64,000 nucleotides of DNA from Meconema thalassinum (taxonomy: Eukaryota > Arthropoda > Insecta > Orthoptera > Tettigoniidae). The notes under the pieces were generated by a model. The model saw only the letters and a list, made by a program, of their open reading frames with translations. It was not told where the DNA came from and searched no databases. Positions 1 to 11,596 of the stretch are shown here, in pieces. The position numbers and the translations under genes are program-made. Position 1 is the first letter of the stretch, and every line of letters begins with the position of its first letter. The stretch is taken from NCBI GenBank assembly GCA_946902985.2, contig OX336388.2, positions 372,855,387-372,919,386 on the forward strand. The letters are read 5' to 3'.

Positions 1-1680
1 CTCTCCAAATTTCATCGCAAACGGATAAATGGCATTTAACGCATACGGGATTTGGTTTAAATGATTCGTGCGCTGTCACTCATTTGTTGAATCTACTCGT
101 GCTCTACCAACTGTGAAATGGATTTACTAAGTTAGAAAGCTTCACGTATGTGTACACAACAACTCATCAAAGTTTCATCGCAATCGATGAATAGTATATG
201 AACGCATACAGGATTTTGTTGGAACGCTTCGCGTCGCGTCGTCACTCATTTGTTACATCTACTCGTGCGCTACCAATATTGTAAAATGGATTTACCAAGT
301 TGTACACCTTCCCTGGCGTGTACACAACAACTCATCAAAGTTTCATCGGAATCGGATGAATGCCATATGAACGCATAAGTGATTTTCTTTAAACGATTCG
401 CGTGCCGTCACATCTACTCATGCGCTACCTATTGTAAAATAGATTTACTGAGCCTGAAACCTTCTTTGGCGTGTACTCAGTGATTCACCAAGGTTTGATC
501 GCAATCGGATGAATGATATTTGACCGCATACGGGACATTGTTGAAACGTTTCGCGCGCCGTCGCTCATTTGTTGAATCTACTCGCGCGCTACTTATTAAA
601 AACTGGATTTACTAAGACAGAAACATTTCCTGGAGTGTACACAACAATTCACCAAAGATTCATCGCAATCGGATAAATGGTATATGGACGCATACGGGAC
701 CTTATTGAAACGCTTCGCCCATCGTCGCTCATTTGTTGAATCTACTCGTGCGAAACCTCCTGTGAAATGGATTTACTAAGTTAGAAACCCTCACGTAAGT
801 GTACACAACATCTCACCCAAGTTTCATTGCAATCGGATGAATGGTATATGAACGCATACGGGACTTTGATTAAACGTTTGCGTGTCGTTGCTCATTTGTT
901 GAATCTACTCGTGAGCTACCTATTGTAAAATGCATTTATTAAGCCAGAAACCTTTCTTAGGGTGTACACAACATTTCACCCAAGTTTCATCGTAATCGGA
1001 CGAATGGTATTTGAACGCATACGGGACCTTATTGAAACGCTTCGCGCGTCGTCGCTCATTCGTTGAATCTACTCGTGCGCAACCTCCTGTGAAATGGATT
1101 TAGTAAGTTAGAAACCCTCACGTAAGTGTACACAACATCTCACCCAAGTTTCATCGCTATCGGACGAATGGTATTTGAACGCATACGGGACTTTGTTGAA
1201 ACGCTTCGCATCGCCGTTCATTTGTTGAATCAACTCGTGCGCAACCTCCTGTGAAATGGATTACTAAGTTAGAAGCCTTCACTTAAGTGTACACAACAAC
1301 TCATCGAAGTTTCATCTCAATCTATGAATGGAATATAAACTTATACGGGATTTTGTTGAAAAGCTTCGCGCGTCGTCACTCATTTGTTGAATCTAGTCGT
1401 GCGCTACCTAACGTGAAATTGATTTACTAAGCCAGAAGCCTTCCCTGGTGTGTACACAACATCTCACCCAAGTTTCATCGCTATCGGACGAATGGTATTT
1501 GAACGCATACGGGACCTTTTTGAAACGCTTCGCGCGTCGCCGCTCATTTGTTGAATCTATTCGTGCGCTATCTATTGTAAAATGGATTTACTAAGCCAAA
1601 CACATTCCCTGGAGGTCACTCAACATATCAGCCAAGTTTCATGGCAATCGGATGAATGGTATATGAACGCATACGGGACT
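1..1680. repeat. 163-164 bp tandem satellite, more than 10 monomers
   Basis: The landmark TTTCATCG and its variants recurs near 11, 174, 342, 495, 659, 823, 986, 1150, 1311, 1474 and 1638, giving steps of 153-168 bp, mostly 163-164. Each monomer also carries an ACGCATACGGGA motif, an ATTTGTTGAATCTACTCGTGC motif (variable) and a GTGTACACAAC motif. Two monomer types are mixed: one has GTGAAATGGATTTACTAAGTTAGAA before the landmark, the other GTAAAATGGATTTACTAAGCCAGAA (both shown only as approximate consensus; they vary between copies). The array runs off the left edge of the window, so its true length is unknown. No coding function is seen; short ORFs here are chance. Confidence 0.92.
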
Positions 1681-2095
1681 TTGAAACGCTCCAACGTGCA
1701 GAGACCAACAGTAGAGTTCGACATCACTACCACCTTTGGTATAAAACACAACTTCTCGCCACGGGCGGAGTGTATGTAATGGCGGTAGTTGCACAGGTTG
1801 CGACCAGGTGGCTCTATCGTGCAGAGACAAACCGTCCAAAGACATCAGCTTTCACGAAGGCCAAGGCTAGTGGTTTCCATGACGACTGTTTTGACTGTAT
1901 ATTGTGGTTCTAAAATTGTGTGTAAATTGTGGTTCTAAAATTGTATTCATTCCACTTACTTGGTCACATTGTGAATCTAAACCATACATGGACCCACCCT
2001 AATATACATACCAAATTCCATCAAAATCGGTTCAGTTGTTTAGGAGGAGTTCAGTCACATACACACGTGTCGAAGAATTATATATATAAAGATTA
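1681..2095. repeat. Repeat end adjoining the satellite
   Basis: The last monomer breaks down near 1685. The following 400 bp contain a short local duplication (ATTGTGGTTCTAAAATTGT near 1901 and 1926) and close with an AT-rich end (TATATATAAAGATTATATAT). A run near 2010-2045 (ACCAAATTCCATCAAAATCGGTT) resembles the landmark of the satellite monomers. This suggests the satellite is the expanded inside of a dispersed non-autonomous element whose right end lies near 2095. The family is not identified. Confidence 0.45.
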
Positions 2096-2276
2096 TATAT
2101 AAACTTTTGAACTGACGGTGGTTTTGGGGTCTGGGGGATGTGAAACGCGAAGATATGTCGAAATTTTCCGGAAGTCGAAACATGGTACCCATTGCAATAG
2201 TTAACTTTCTAATGAAATCTACCTAAAACAAATCGTTATGCCCAACTACGGAGCGCGCTTGAACTTATTTTGCACA

Positions 2277-3075
2277 ATGCTCCTTCTTTTCTTCCCAATA
2301 TCTCTTCATTCGTTCACTGTGTTCCTTTCTGCGTGATTCTGTCCAGCCTGTATTTCTCCGTTTAGGTTTCTTTGCAAATTTATGTTAGTTTACTAGGCTT
2401 CTAAATTTTACTCTATCCGGAATGGTTTTCTCAGCAATACCCATTTCTTGTAGATCTTCATGTATGTCTGTTAGCCAATTGTTGCGGATTTTCAGGGTTA
2501 GCGCTAGATTTAGAATTCTCTTTGTCAGCCTGTCGTTATCCATTCTGTGAAGGTGTCCGTAGAATTGTAATCGTCGTTTTCAGATAGTATCTGTGATTTT
2601 TTCTGCGGATTGAAAAAATTCTTGTGGTTTCCTTTTCATCCAAATTCCATTTTCGAACTTTGGTCCTAGGATTTTTCTGAGAATTTTCCTCTCTTGTTTC
2701 TCGATGCTTTTCATTTGTGACCTGCCCCCAATTATCAGTGTTTCGGATGCTTACACTGCCTCTGGTTTGATGACTGTGTTTTAGTGTTGTAATTTTGCAT
2801 TCTTTGAGATACATCTTTTGTTGTATCTGTTCCATGTGATTTTGTAAGCTCTTCGCAATTTAGCGGTTCTTTCTTTGTTAGCTTCCTGATTTAATCCTGC
2901 TGGTTGAATAATTTCGCCTAGATGCTTGAATTTGTCTACTTGGGAAATTACACTGTGGATGATTGCCAAATCTTGATTTAGTGGCTTCCATAAACTGCGT
3001 CTTTTCAAATGATATTTAGAGTCCGGTTCTTGCGGCTATTGCATGCAATTTTTCTATGGAGCGGATTGCTTCTTG
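2277..3075 (-). pseudogene. LINE 3' end relic (reverse-transcriptase C-terminal region)
   Basis: On the minus strand two broken frames (3008-2781 and 2835-2536) encode the region after the RT domain of a non-LTR retrotransposon. Visible motifs are ISFEKTQFM near 3015, KFKHLGEIIQP, then YNKRCISKNAKLQH. The same block, more complete, is present on the plus strand at 61266-61703 and in damaged form at 49345-49720, so this is a repeat family rather than a host gene. The copy has frame breaks and lacks the endonuclease and RT core. It is interrupted or ended on its 5' side by a (TTA)n run and a SINE at about 3085. The GAAGAA-rich stretch at its low-coordinate end fits the 3' tail of the family. 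Confidence 0.7.
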
Positions 3076-3084
3076 TCTATTCTT

Positions 3085-3745
3085 GTTCTTATTATTATTA
3101 TTATTATTATTATTATTAGGGGGCTGCGTAGTGCAGTCGGTAGAGCTGACAACTCCATCCCATCTAGTGCGGATGTCACTAAAAGTGGAAGCCTCTACCT
3201 TCCACTACTCCCAGGGCCTCCAAGCCCTGTACGGAGTTGGCTCTGCTGTTTTTCTTTTACTATTCGTATTACTGTTCACATCGTCGCGTTTCCCGGCCGA
3301 AGTCGTCGGATTTTTTAAGAGCGTTAAGAATCCCTCAGTATGCCTGCCTTCGGAGGTGAAGTAAAGCCGGCGGTCCAATGTCAAGATTTATGGCATGATA
3401 AAGAACCTTGTACTAATTACACTTGTGTGAAGATAAATTATAGGTTAGATTTTCTTAACGCTCTTTGGTTCCAACGTTCGTCGCCTGGAGCCGACTGCGG
3501 TGGCATCTAGTACCCAAGTTCAGAACGAGTTGGTTGTTTACGGTGGCGTTTGGTAGCAAAAGTTGGAATTACTTGAAAATTAAATGTCTACAGTCCTTAC
3601 TTGAGTTAAAAACAGATAACACACACTAATACAGTCATCACAATTGGCACCGGTTATCAGACAGTTTCTACACACACCAAAAGTACACGGGGCTACATGA
3701 CCACGTTGTCGCAGCCCCTGAACTAAGGAACCAACCAACCAAACA
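3085..3745 (+). mobile_element. tRNA-headed SINE, family B1 (variant head)
   Basis: A (TTA)n run at about 3088-3117 precedes a tRNA-like head (GGCTGCGTAGTGCAGTCGGTAGAGC, an A-box-like element, near 3122). A core follows that is shared with other copies: CGGCCGAAGTCGTCGGATTTTTTAAGAGCG near 3294 (approximate), and GGCATGATAAAGAACCTT near 3391. The tail (ACACGGGGCTACATGACC near 3686, then AACCAACCAACCA) is the B1 tail seen at 24672-25195, 51438-51942 and 54684-55205. No protein is encoded. This head differs from the usual B head, so the copy may be a fusion of two SINEs. Confidence 0.75.
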
Positions 3746-4430
3746 TCGTCTTGTAGTGGCTAGAATTCTACGCAGTCACAGCGGAGGTCCGACTCTGCCA
3801 AGAAAATTCTGGTCTCAGGGCTGCAATGGGACACACTCAGTCTCGTGGAGCGGAACTGAAAAGAGGTGGATTCCCCATTCCCATCTTAACCGTGTTAGAA
3901 GGGGATTTCCGTAGTTCCCCACTTATATTCCAAGAAAAAGCCGGGATCGTTCCTAAATCAAGGCCACGGCCACCTCCGTCCCAATCCTCACTTCACAATC
4001 AGTTTCAAATACACACACACACTAGTACTTCTCGAGTCCAAGCTCTGTAAACTTGAGAGGATTGTGGATCGTGGACGGTGAGAAAAGTTGCGGGGGTTCC
4101 TAGTCCGTGCGTACTAACAGAACCAAATATATTGGTCGATCAATTAATGTTTGAATACTCACTCATTTGCAACACCACACTGGTTTAAACAACGGCCCTA
4201 TGTTAGCAGTATTGGACTAGACAGGCATTTCAGATAACACGACGGGCTGTTGACCTTCTCTTCCCGCCTGCCATTTCACCTCGCCTCGCAAGTTCATGGA
4301 GCTTAGAACCGAGCAGTACAGCCATCGCATCGACACAGGCTGTCAGACAAATTCTGCACATACCCAAGTACACGGAGCATCATGACCACGATGTCTCAAA
4401 GCCCCTAATTGAATCAACAACAACCATCAA
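3746..4430 (+). mobile_element. tRNA-headed SINE, family F
   Basis: The copy begins with a degenerate tRNA-like head (TAGTGGCTAGAATTCTACGC near 3757, GGAGGTCCGA near 3783). The core GCCGGGATCGTTCCTAAATC near 3941 matches family F copies at 22023 and 35082. The tail (ACACAAGTACACGG-type sequence near 4365-4400, then AGCCCCTAATTGAATC) is homologous to the B1 tail. It is diverged and carries extra sequence in the middle (about 4060-4320). Short ORFs in it are not genes. Confidence 0.6.
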
Positions 4431-4484
4431 GTATTATTAATACTAACTATTGACAACCAAGCAACTAACTTACAAACCAGAAGA

Positions 4485-4760
4485 GGGACAGGTAAACAAA
4501 ATAAAGGAGAGAGGAATGGGGATTGAGAGACTACAGAGAAGTAGTACTATGAAAGGCTGGTGAGAAACAAAAAGAGGACAGGATTCGTTCCAAAGTCACT
4601 GGTAAAGAAAGAAGAAAGAAGACCCAGCTCAGAAATCACTCTGGTTCGATAACTCCCGAGTTCAGCCGCCATGTGCCATTAAGGGTATAGACCACCTAAC
4701 GTTATGCTAGGTTTACCATGGGTGGTAAGAAGGGTCAGACCCGTCAAAAGAGTACGTTAT
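4485..4760 (-). mobile_element. Diverged fragment of SINE-like family C
   Basis: The sequence around 4600-4720 (GACCCAGCTCAGAAATC, CAACTCCCGAGTTCA-type words and a GGTGTAG-like block) can be followed in order in the family C copy at 62432-63174 (positions about 62757-62880). It has no complete ends and no coding content. Confidence 0.5.
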
Positions 4761-4859
4761 AATCTTCCTCCTTCTTCGCATCCACTCCTTCTCTATGCAA
4801 TAAATTTAAAAATAAAAACAAAAACAAAGAATTTAGCAAATAAAAAATAAATTTCAATA

Positions 4860-4955
4860 AAAAAAAAAGACCGTTGCTGCTCGGTGCGGCACCCGGGCGC
4901 GCAAGCACTAAGTGCTCGCGTTGGCGTGGCCTAAACTGAGGAACCAACCAACCAA
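4860..4955 (+). repeat. SINE tail fragment
   Basis: A GC-rich 90-bp patch ends in CCTAAACTGAGGAACCAACC, the same 3' terminus as SINE family B1. The upstream part is not recognisable as the normal B1 body, so this is a truncated or chimeric copy. Confidence 0.45.
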
Positions 4956-5543
4956 TATCTTCCACATGATGTTGAAAGTCATTCTCAACAGAATCCGCAT
5001 CAATCACGCAATATGAGGTTCTTTGCTTTATAAATGACATATCTGTGACCGCAAAGAGATTGAACAAACCATTCATCATGTTACAGACGACAGTCGCCAC
5101 ATGGCATGGGTTTCTTGGATCTGTGCGTTTGAGTGGCTAAAGAACCTTGACAGGATACTTGGAGTGTTACATTCATACAAATTAAATAGATTCTGACTAG
5201 TGCTCATAATGGTCTCCAGCATCTTATTTTATGATGATGGATATCTCGTCGATGTACAACAACAACAACATGTAGGTAGCTCTGAAGTGACCCCAATGTC
5301 TATTTACAAAGTAAGGACAACTCGCCGGCGGCACTCATGTTGGGCTGTAATCAGACTGCTGTGCCTAACGCAAGCAGCAGATTCTCGTTTAGACAAAGAA
5401 TGCACACAATCAAATTAGCTGAAGTTTCTTCATGATTCTGGGACTATTAGAATTGAGGATTAATGGGTGTAAAGACCTCAATTTGCGTTAAAACATTCGT
5501 AAACTGAATTTCTAAACCTAGCCCTCTTAGTCTTTGATGTTCT
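4956..5543. other. No recognisable feature
   Basis: Mixed-composition sequence with only short ORFs. A reading frame at 5200-5418 shows no domain, no splice signals in a sensible arrangement and a simple CAACAACAACAA run; I do not support it as a gene. Confidence 0.5.
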
Positions 5544-5559
5544 CTTCATTAATTTGATG

Positions 5560-6410
5560 ATGATGATGATGGTAATTGTTGTTTTAAGGGGCCTAACATC
5601 TAGGTTATCGGCCCCTAATGTTCTGGGTGATAGCGAAAATAACAATGGAATGGATATCATAACGAAAATTGAGTGAGATTGAAAATACTTACAAAATGTA
5701 GAGTGGAAATAGTTATAAAATATAACTTAGAAGGAAAATTCACAAAAGGAATGGATTGAAAAACACGCAAAAAATGTACTGTAGGTTAGGTTCAAAATAC
5801 GTACAAAACGCATTGTAGAGTAGAAATACTTGCAAAATGCAATAGAAATTCAAAATACTTACAAATTGCAAATGAGATCGAAAATACGTACAAAATACAA
5901 TTAAGATCCAAAATACTTACAAAATGCAATTGAAATTGAAAATACACAATGCAATTTAGATTGAAAAAGGCCGGTTCCGATTCAAAATTCTTACAAAGTG
6001 CAATTGAAATTCAAAATACAAAATGCAATTGAAATGGAAAATGCTTACAAAATTTATGGTAGATTCTAACTACTCATTTGGATTGACAATACTTACAAAA
6101 TGCAAGTTAGATTGAAAATTCTTACAAAATGTAATTTAGATTCAATATACGCACAAAATACAATCGACAATCAAAATACTTATAAAATGCAATTTAGATT
6201 GAAAACGCTTGCAAAATGCGGTTTAGGTTGAAAATACTTACAAAATGCAATTGAAAAAAAATACTCACTAAAATGTCCTGATCCTACATTGAAAGACATA
6301 CTAAAAAGCAATTTAGATTGTCAATCCCTACAAAATGCAATTGAGGTTGAAAATATGTGCAAAAAGCATTTTAGATCGAAAAGACTTACAAAATGCAACG
6401 GTTGATTGAA
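5560..6410 (-). mobile_element. SINE-like family C copy with 29-bp minisatellite
   Basis: The element is flanked by an exact 16-bp duplication, CTTCATTAATTTGATG, at 5544-5559 and 6411-6426. The left end has a (GATGAT)n tail and AATTGTTGTTTTAAGGGGCC, the conserved 3' end of family C read on the minus strand. The inside, about 5660-6400, is a degenerate tandem array whose unit is about 29 bp (consensus around GCAATTTAGATTGAAAATAC plus TTACAAAAT). The tRNA-like head end found in longer copies is missing, so the copy is 5'-truncated. The long target duplication and simple tail point to LINE-driven integration. No protein is encoded. Confidence 0.85.
5660..6405. repeat. 29-bp minisatellite inside family C
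   Basis: About 25 degenerate units follow one another. They are easiest to see between 6100 and 6250, where ACTTACAAAAT or a variant closes every 29 bp. The order of variant units (including a short AAATACAAAATGC-type unit) is repeated in the copy at 19480-20190, so the array was already expanded before the elements dispersed. Confidence 0.85.
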
Positions 6411-6429
6411 CTTCATTAATTTGATGTTC

Positions 6430-8645
6430 CTTATGTATATAACGTTGTGAAGCAGAATCGATTTCATTATCTTTTAAGTAGGCCTATTTGTACTAAGTTT
6501 TCGAAAAAATAAAAGTTTTTTTTTACAATATTTTACTTTACAACCATTAGCATTTTCTTTATATTAACATATATTTCATCAACTTTGGTTCAAGATATAC
6601 CCCAATTCATGTTTTGTTTTCATTTGTCACATAAATGAATCTAGCTTAATTTATACTCAAGTTATTTCGTTTGAAACATACGAAATTGCGTTAATTTTGT
6701 AATATCTGAGAAACCAATACGTTATTTGAATGTTCCCGGCAGGATTACCAAGTCCCCTTTAAACATCCCTTTATACTCACTTCAAATATATTTCTAGTCG
6801 TAGTGGTGCAAACTTTGTCCTGAGAGTACAACGTTCAGGTTTGCATATGCCACTAAAACCCAGAAACGTAAAATTTAGCCCAAAAATTCAATTTCAAACA
6901 TTATAAGTATATCTTAAACTCGCCATTTCAGTAAACCTACCGGGTCAAATTGCACGAAAATATGCACCGATATCATAGACATTATTAAACAAACTATATC
7001 TACGGGAGTGAAAATCGATACAAAATGCAAATAAGTGGTACCTAATTCCTATGACCATCAGTTTTCAATTGGTTCAAAAATTCGCAAAATACGTTCAACG
7101 GAGCTAGGAGCAAAGGATAATTATTTATACATAGTTCAAAAGAATTATCGGAATATGCTATGAAAACTATGCCGTGCCCCATAGAATAATCATACCTACT
7201 GTTTGCGTGCCAACAGAAGTCCGTTGGACACACTGAGACTGTGACTGTTCGGCTGTACGCATGCGCAGCTAGTCTTTTCCTGGCCTAAATATATCGGCTG
7301 TCAGTTGCTGCTACCTCCAAGGATCATGTAAGTATAAGAGATTCGTCACTTTTGGTTATAGAACTTCCGAGAGAGAACACCGCCTGAGGCTATGGATTGT
7401 ACTGGCAAGTCTGGCAACATAAAAAGTAAAAAGCCATATGAGTGTAGCCTTTATTACACGTAAATGAACAGTATGTTCTGCGATGAGTTATTGATTATTG
7501 ATGAAAATAACACAAACATAACTGCGCCTTTCGCTAGGTGCTGAAATATACGTCCAGATAGGAAAAGAATACATTTTGATATATATCAATGTTGGCAATG
7601 GATTTGTCACGAAAGACACAGTTATGCCGTTCTAGAGCTTAATTCACCTGTAGGCTAATTAAAAATGCTCTCATACTCTACAGAATTGTTGGGATATTCG
7701 ATGAATATAAAGAAAACTGTCCAAATGCACACACTACATTGCCATAACCTCACTTTTTGCCTAGCATGCCCGCTGCCACCCACCCCTCCCCGTGGCTCTA
7801 AACCACAAATTTTATTGCAATGCAATGGAGAATGGGTAAGAAAACAAACAAGAGATGAAATGCACACATTTATTCTCTATATATTTTTATTCGAGAGTAG
7901 TCCATATTGCCCACTAGTTTTACACATGGTCAACACCAGGAAGATGAAAATTGCCGTATTGTCCTTACTATCATTATAATTCTTACATCCCGGTGCTTGG
8001 CAATTTCTCCTCCCTTGCAGTGGCGTGATTGACTCTCAATTCAATTAAAATAAACAATCAAAATACTGAACAAATCAAAACAACCAACAACACCACGAGG
8101 AAAATCAATCAAAACAGACTATTCCCGCTTCCGCCAGTCGGTTTGATGTGAACGTTCATGAGTGCCAACTACGGAACCTTAGTGCTAAAATTTATTCTTC
8201 ATTGGTTGGCAGAACAACCAGTACTGGGCCTTACCCCGACCCACGCGCTCCCTATGATCTGTCATCCCCCTGGCTACCTCCAGCATGGCGCTTGGTGTTT
8301 ATCCGGCCTAAAGTGTGTATTATTCCCTTCCTATAGTCAACATTTTCACATGATTTTGTGTTTATTTCTGAACAGAGCACAGAGTTCTGAGCAGATTTTT
8401 TAATTCCTTTATCGTTTGCTTATTGCACCCATAAACGCAACAGTCAAACATATTTGCTAATAATTTACCCAATGGACCGTTTCATTATAAGAAAGAAAAA
8501 AAAACAGTGACTGCTAGACGGAGAATAGCCCAACGTGCAGCGAGATTACCATTTGATCAGCTCTCCACCAATCGGCAGGCCAGATTGGCGACATTCGTTT
8601 GGACAATCATTGACCGTACTTTTATAATAGAGAGCTCTACCCATT
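6430..8645. other. No recognisable gene or repeat
   Basis: A 2.2-kb AT-rich stretch. ORFs at 7042-7233, 7655-7979 and 8148-8403 have no recognisable domain. Around 7286-7330 there is a TATA-like AAATATAT followed by TCAGTT and then a GTAAGT, a loose promoter/first-exon look, but spacing is short and nothing downstream supports it. Confidence 0.4.
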
Positions 8646-9072
8646 GTCTAAAGCAGGGTTCTTATCCTGTGACGTGTGTCTACCCTGGGGAGGTGCAAAG
8701 AGGTTGGTGGGGAGGTGTGATTGTCCTCTATAATTTTGTAATATTGCTTTTCAGAATTTACACCATTTACGTAAAAGATAAAGTTATAAGAGTTTCTCCT
8801 TTATACAAATTATTCCGAACACTGATTCTCCAGTCAAGACATTGGTGAATTTCGGGGCTCACAAATGGACGCATAGGCCTACCCAGTTTTGGAAAAATCT
8901 TCAATCTTGATCCCGTTTCCGACAACATACCTATTTTAATCAGGATTCTCAACTTTGGTATCCGTGAGAACAAAGGCAAGAAATCGGTTGGATTGCAGGC
9001 ATCACATGCGGCTCGCATTATCTAAGACTGTACCCTGAATTTGTGATCTCATTGACAAGAAGCTTCAACATG

Positions 9073-10544
9073 TGAACCGTTTTTCTTTTCCACCTGTAGT
9101 CTTCCCTTTTTCTCTTTTCTTCGGCGTGTCAATTATCGGAATTGTTCTCTTTTCTTCTGGGTTATTACTGGCCAGAGTAACCGAGCACATCAGTGGACAT
9201 TTCTATAATTGCTGATTAAGGTTCGTTATAGTGATTTCTTATTATGCCGAATCGTGATCAGTGACACCTATTTCCTTTTACATTCTCTTTTCCGTCACCG
9301 GTAACGACCCTTTGTTACCCTCTCAAGCAGTCTTCTGTTTTTTCTATCCTGGGAGGATCTTTTTGTTTGTGCTCCCGCTCTCGTATTCGAGATGCCTGTT
9401 TTCAATCCCGTTTTCTCCCCCCTTTATGGTTATTTATTTAAAGGTGCGCGTAGATACGTGTGTTTGGTTTATTTTTGTTCTATTTCGTGATGTCGAATAA
9501 GCTGAATCCATCAAGGTGAGTCACGGCTTAATATTCCTTGTGTGTGAGTGTGGATATGTGGCTTGTGTAAGGAATACTAGGGCATTTAGCCTTTCTAGTT
9601 TGTCCATTGTATGCCTGTATCGTTCCTTTATCGTTTGTCTCTTTATCGTAGTCCCTTTTACGTCGGTTATGGTACGGTTTACTGGATGGTGCGTACATCA
9701 CAGTAAGACCAGCACTTTAACTTTTATCTTTATCGGTCTACCTTATCTTAGGATTGCGTTTTCATACGCAAATCCATGAAATTGACTTACCCTTTTTACG
9801 GAACTTATCTTGATGGATATCTTTGTAATGTGTAACGTTAACTACCCTTTATTTATTTCATTTCTGTTTCTTGCGCCTCATTTTCATGTTTGTTTTGTTC
9901 ACGCCATGTCTACGCGTACTTTTATTTATTCTCCGACCTTTCTTAGATTCCCTCACCTCTTGTTTTCTCCGGGGCTATCAGAGCTGCCGATCCCTCTTTG
10001 ACGGCAGACTCACGTTTCCTGACTTCTTGTCTAGCCCTTATAATCTGTCTCCCTTCACAATGCAATTTTACTCATTACGAGTATATCACCCCATTCTTGT
10101 TTCCCTCCCTTACCTTTACTGCATATTCCCACATAACCTTTATGTTACGGTTCCTCGCTCGGTTTAGTTATCTCTTGTGTTATGTTAGACGAACATATTA
10201 CATTACCTTACCATGTATACGCTTCCTCGTCATTTCTCAAGACCATTTGCTTTGAGAATACATACATTATCGTTCCTCATTTTAAGTGTGGCGTTTGCGT
10301 ACCTTATTTACTAGTTGTTTAGATCTTTATTTCTTAAGCAATTAGGCTAAGTTAAGCTAGGCCCATGATTTTTATGATTAGCGCATTCGAATAGAACTTG
10401 CATTCACATCGCAGTGAATGTACGTTCAATCGACCACCTCTGACACCTTCTTTACTTTAGTCCGGTTTCATGGGCCCAGCGCCAGGCTAATAAGAACACA
10501 CACGTTTCCACTGCGACAACATCTGCGAAAGGCCAGACGGCTCA
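9073..10544 (+). repeat. 5' long terminal repeat
   Basis: This LTR is 1472 bp long, begins TGAACCG and ends GGCTCA, so it has TG...CA ends. It is repeated with very few changes at 12496-13932. It is preceded by CATG (9069-9072), matched by CATG (13933-13936) after the second LTR. Relative to the other copy it has about 35 extra bases near 9395-9425. ORFs inside (for example 9871-10255) occur in both LTRs and carry no domain; I treat them as non-coding. Confidence 0.93.
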
Positions 10545-10563
10545 AAATGGTAGCCAGAGCTTG
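10545..10563 (+). promoter_or_regulatory. Putative tRNA primer-binding site
   Basis: Immediately after the 5' LTR there is AAATGGTAGCCAGAGC. Primer-binding sites usually start with TGG, the complement of tRNA CCA, within a few bases of the LTR. I cannot name the tRNA without a tRNA set from the organism. Confidence 0.5.
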
Positions 10564-10864
10564 TGGTTACTATTCGAATGCATCGTTCTACATGTAACTA
10601 CACCTAGTTTCATTCCCCAAAATGACATAAGAGCAACGCTTAGCCCACAAATACGTTCACCTATATGTGTAAGTTGGCAATATGGTACTTATCGTTTGTT
10701 TGTTGTTTTTCATGTCGAGACTAAAAGATGGCTGGAGATTGTTATGAAAAAAGGATAAAAACAAACCGTTGTGTTGATCTGGTAAGAAGTTTGTGAAAAT
10801 TATCATCCTGGTGATAATTTGTTGCCGTAGCAAATTGTTGTCAGCTTCATTGTAAAGGTAAGAC

Positions 10865-11596
10865 GTGTATCAATTATATTTTCGTGTCTTTTCTGCGAGT
10901 GTGATGACAAACCTGAATAGCAACATCGTCGAGAATATTGATGATTATGTCACAGAGATCCGTACCCTAATAGCCCGTCTTTCAGTTTCACTGTCTTCTT
11001 GTAAAACGTTTCATACTGTTTATTGTAATTTACATCCCTCATATAAACAGTTTATTCGCCGTTCTTCAGTACTTCATATTGAAGACATTCTTATTCAAGG
11101 GCGTGAATTTGAAGCATCTGCCTGATTGTGTAATCGATATATCCCACCTCCACGACCTTCTGAATGTATGTTCCCTGAATTAGCGTTCAACATGAGTGAG
11201 TGTAGTAATAAGATCGATATACCTGCATGTGAGCAACGCGGCAATTCTACTCCAGCTCGTTGGTCGACACTACACTGCAACAATCGAGGCAATAACGCTT
11301 CATCTTTCAATACTTCCCGTGATGTAAATTCACATAGAACGTATGTTCGCGTTAATGCTATGAATCATGTCCAACGTAGTACCCCTCGTTCCCATAACCT
11401 TGATGTAAATGCCCCTCCTCATGTGAATGCTTCCAGGTCCCCTGCTCGATGCTGGGACTGCTTAAAAGGGTCCCATGTCTACCGTGAATGTTTAGTACCG
11501 CTAAAAGGGAAGTTTTGTTTTGGGTGTGGGTTACAAGGAGTAACCAAACTAATCTGTCCTCACTGCAATGCTAATAATACCTTGGAGGGCTGGTGA
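10865..11596 (+). pseudogene. gag-like relic with CCHC zinc knuckle
   Basis: One reading frame runs from about 10865 to the stop at 11596 but is broken by an in-frame TGA at 11123-11125. The upstream half has no named motif. The downstream half ends with a zinc knuckle, C-x2-C-x4-H-x4-C, near codons 110-125 of the second half (CWDC...H...C). A second cysteine-rich block (CFGCG and CPHC) follows immediately. Knuckle plus second cysteine block is a common end of LTR-retrotransposon Gag proteins, which package element RNA. No pol frame follows; the 0.9 kb to the 3' LTR is non-coding. Confidence 0.75.

Noticed and set aside
1582..1913. Short ORFs at the end of the satellite
   Set aside because: They follow satellite monomers and show no motif; no sign of selection can be judged from one copy.
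3043..3364. Two overlapping ORFs starting with runs of I or L
   Set aside because: The hydrophobic run is translation of a (TTA)n microsatellite, and the rest is SINE.
9871..10255. ORFs of 85-98 codons present twice (also at 13264-13648)
   Set aside because: They lie in the LTRs, are repeated because the LTR is repeated, overlap in two frames and show no domain.
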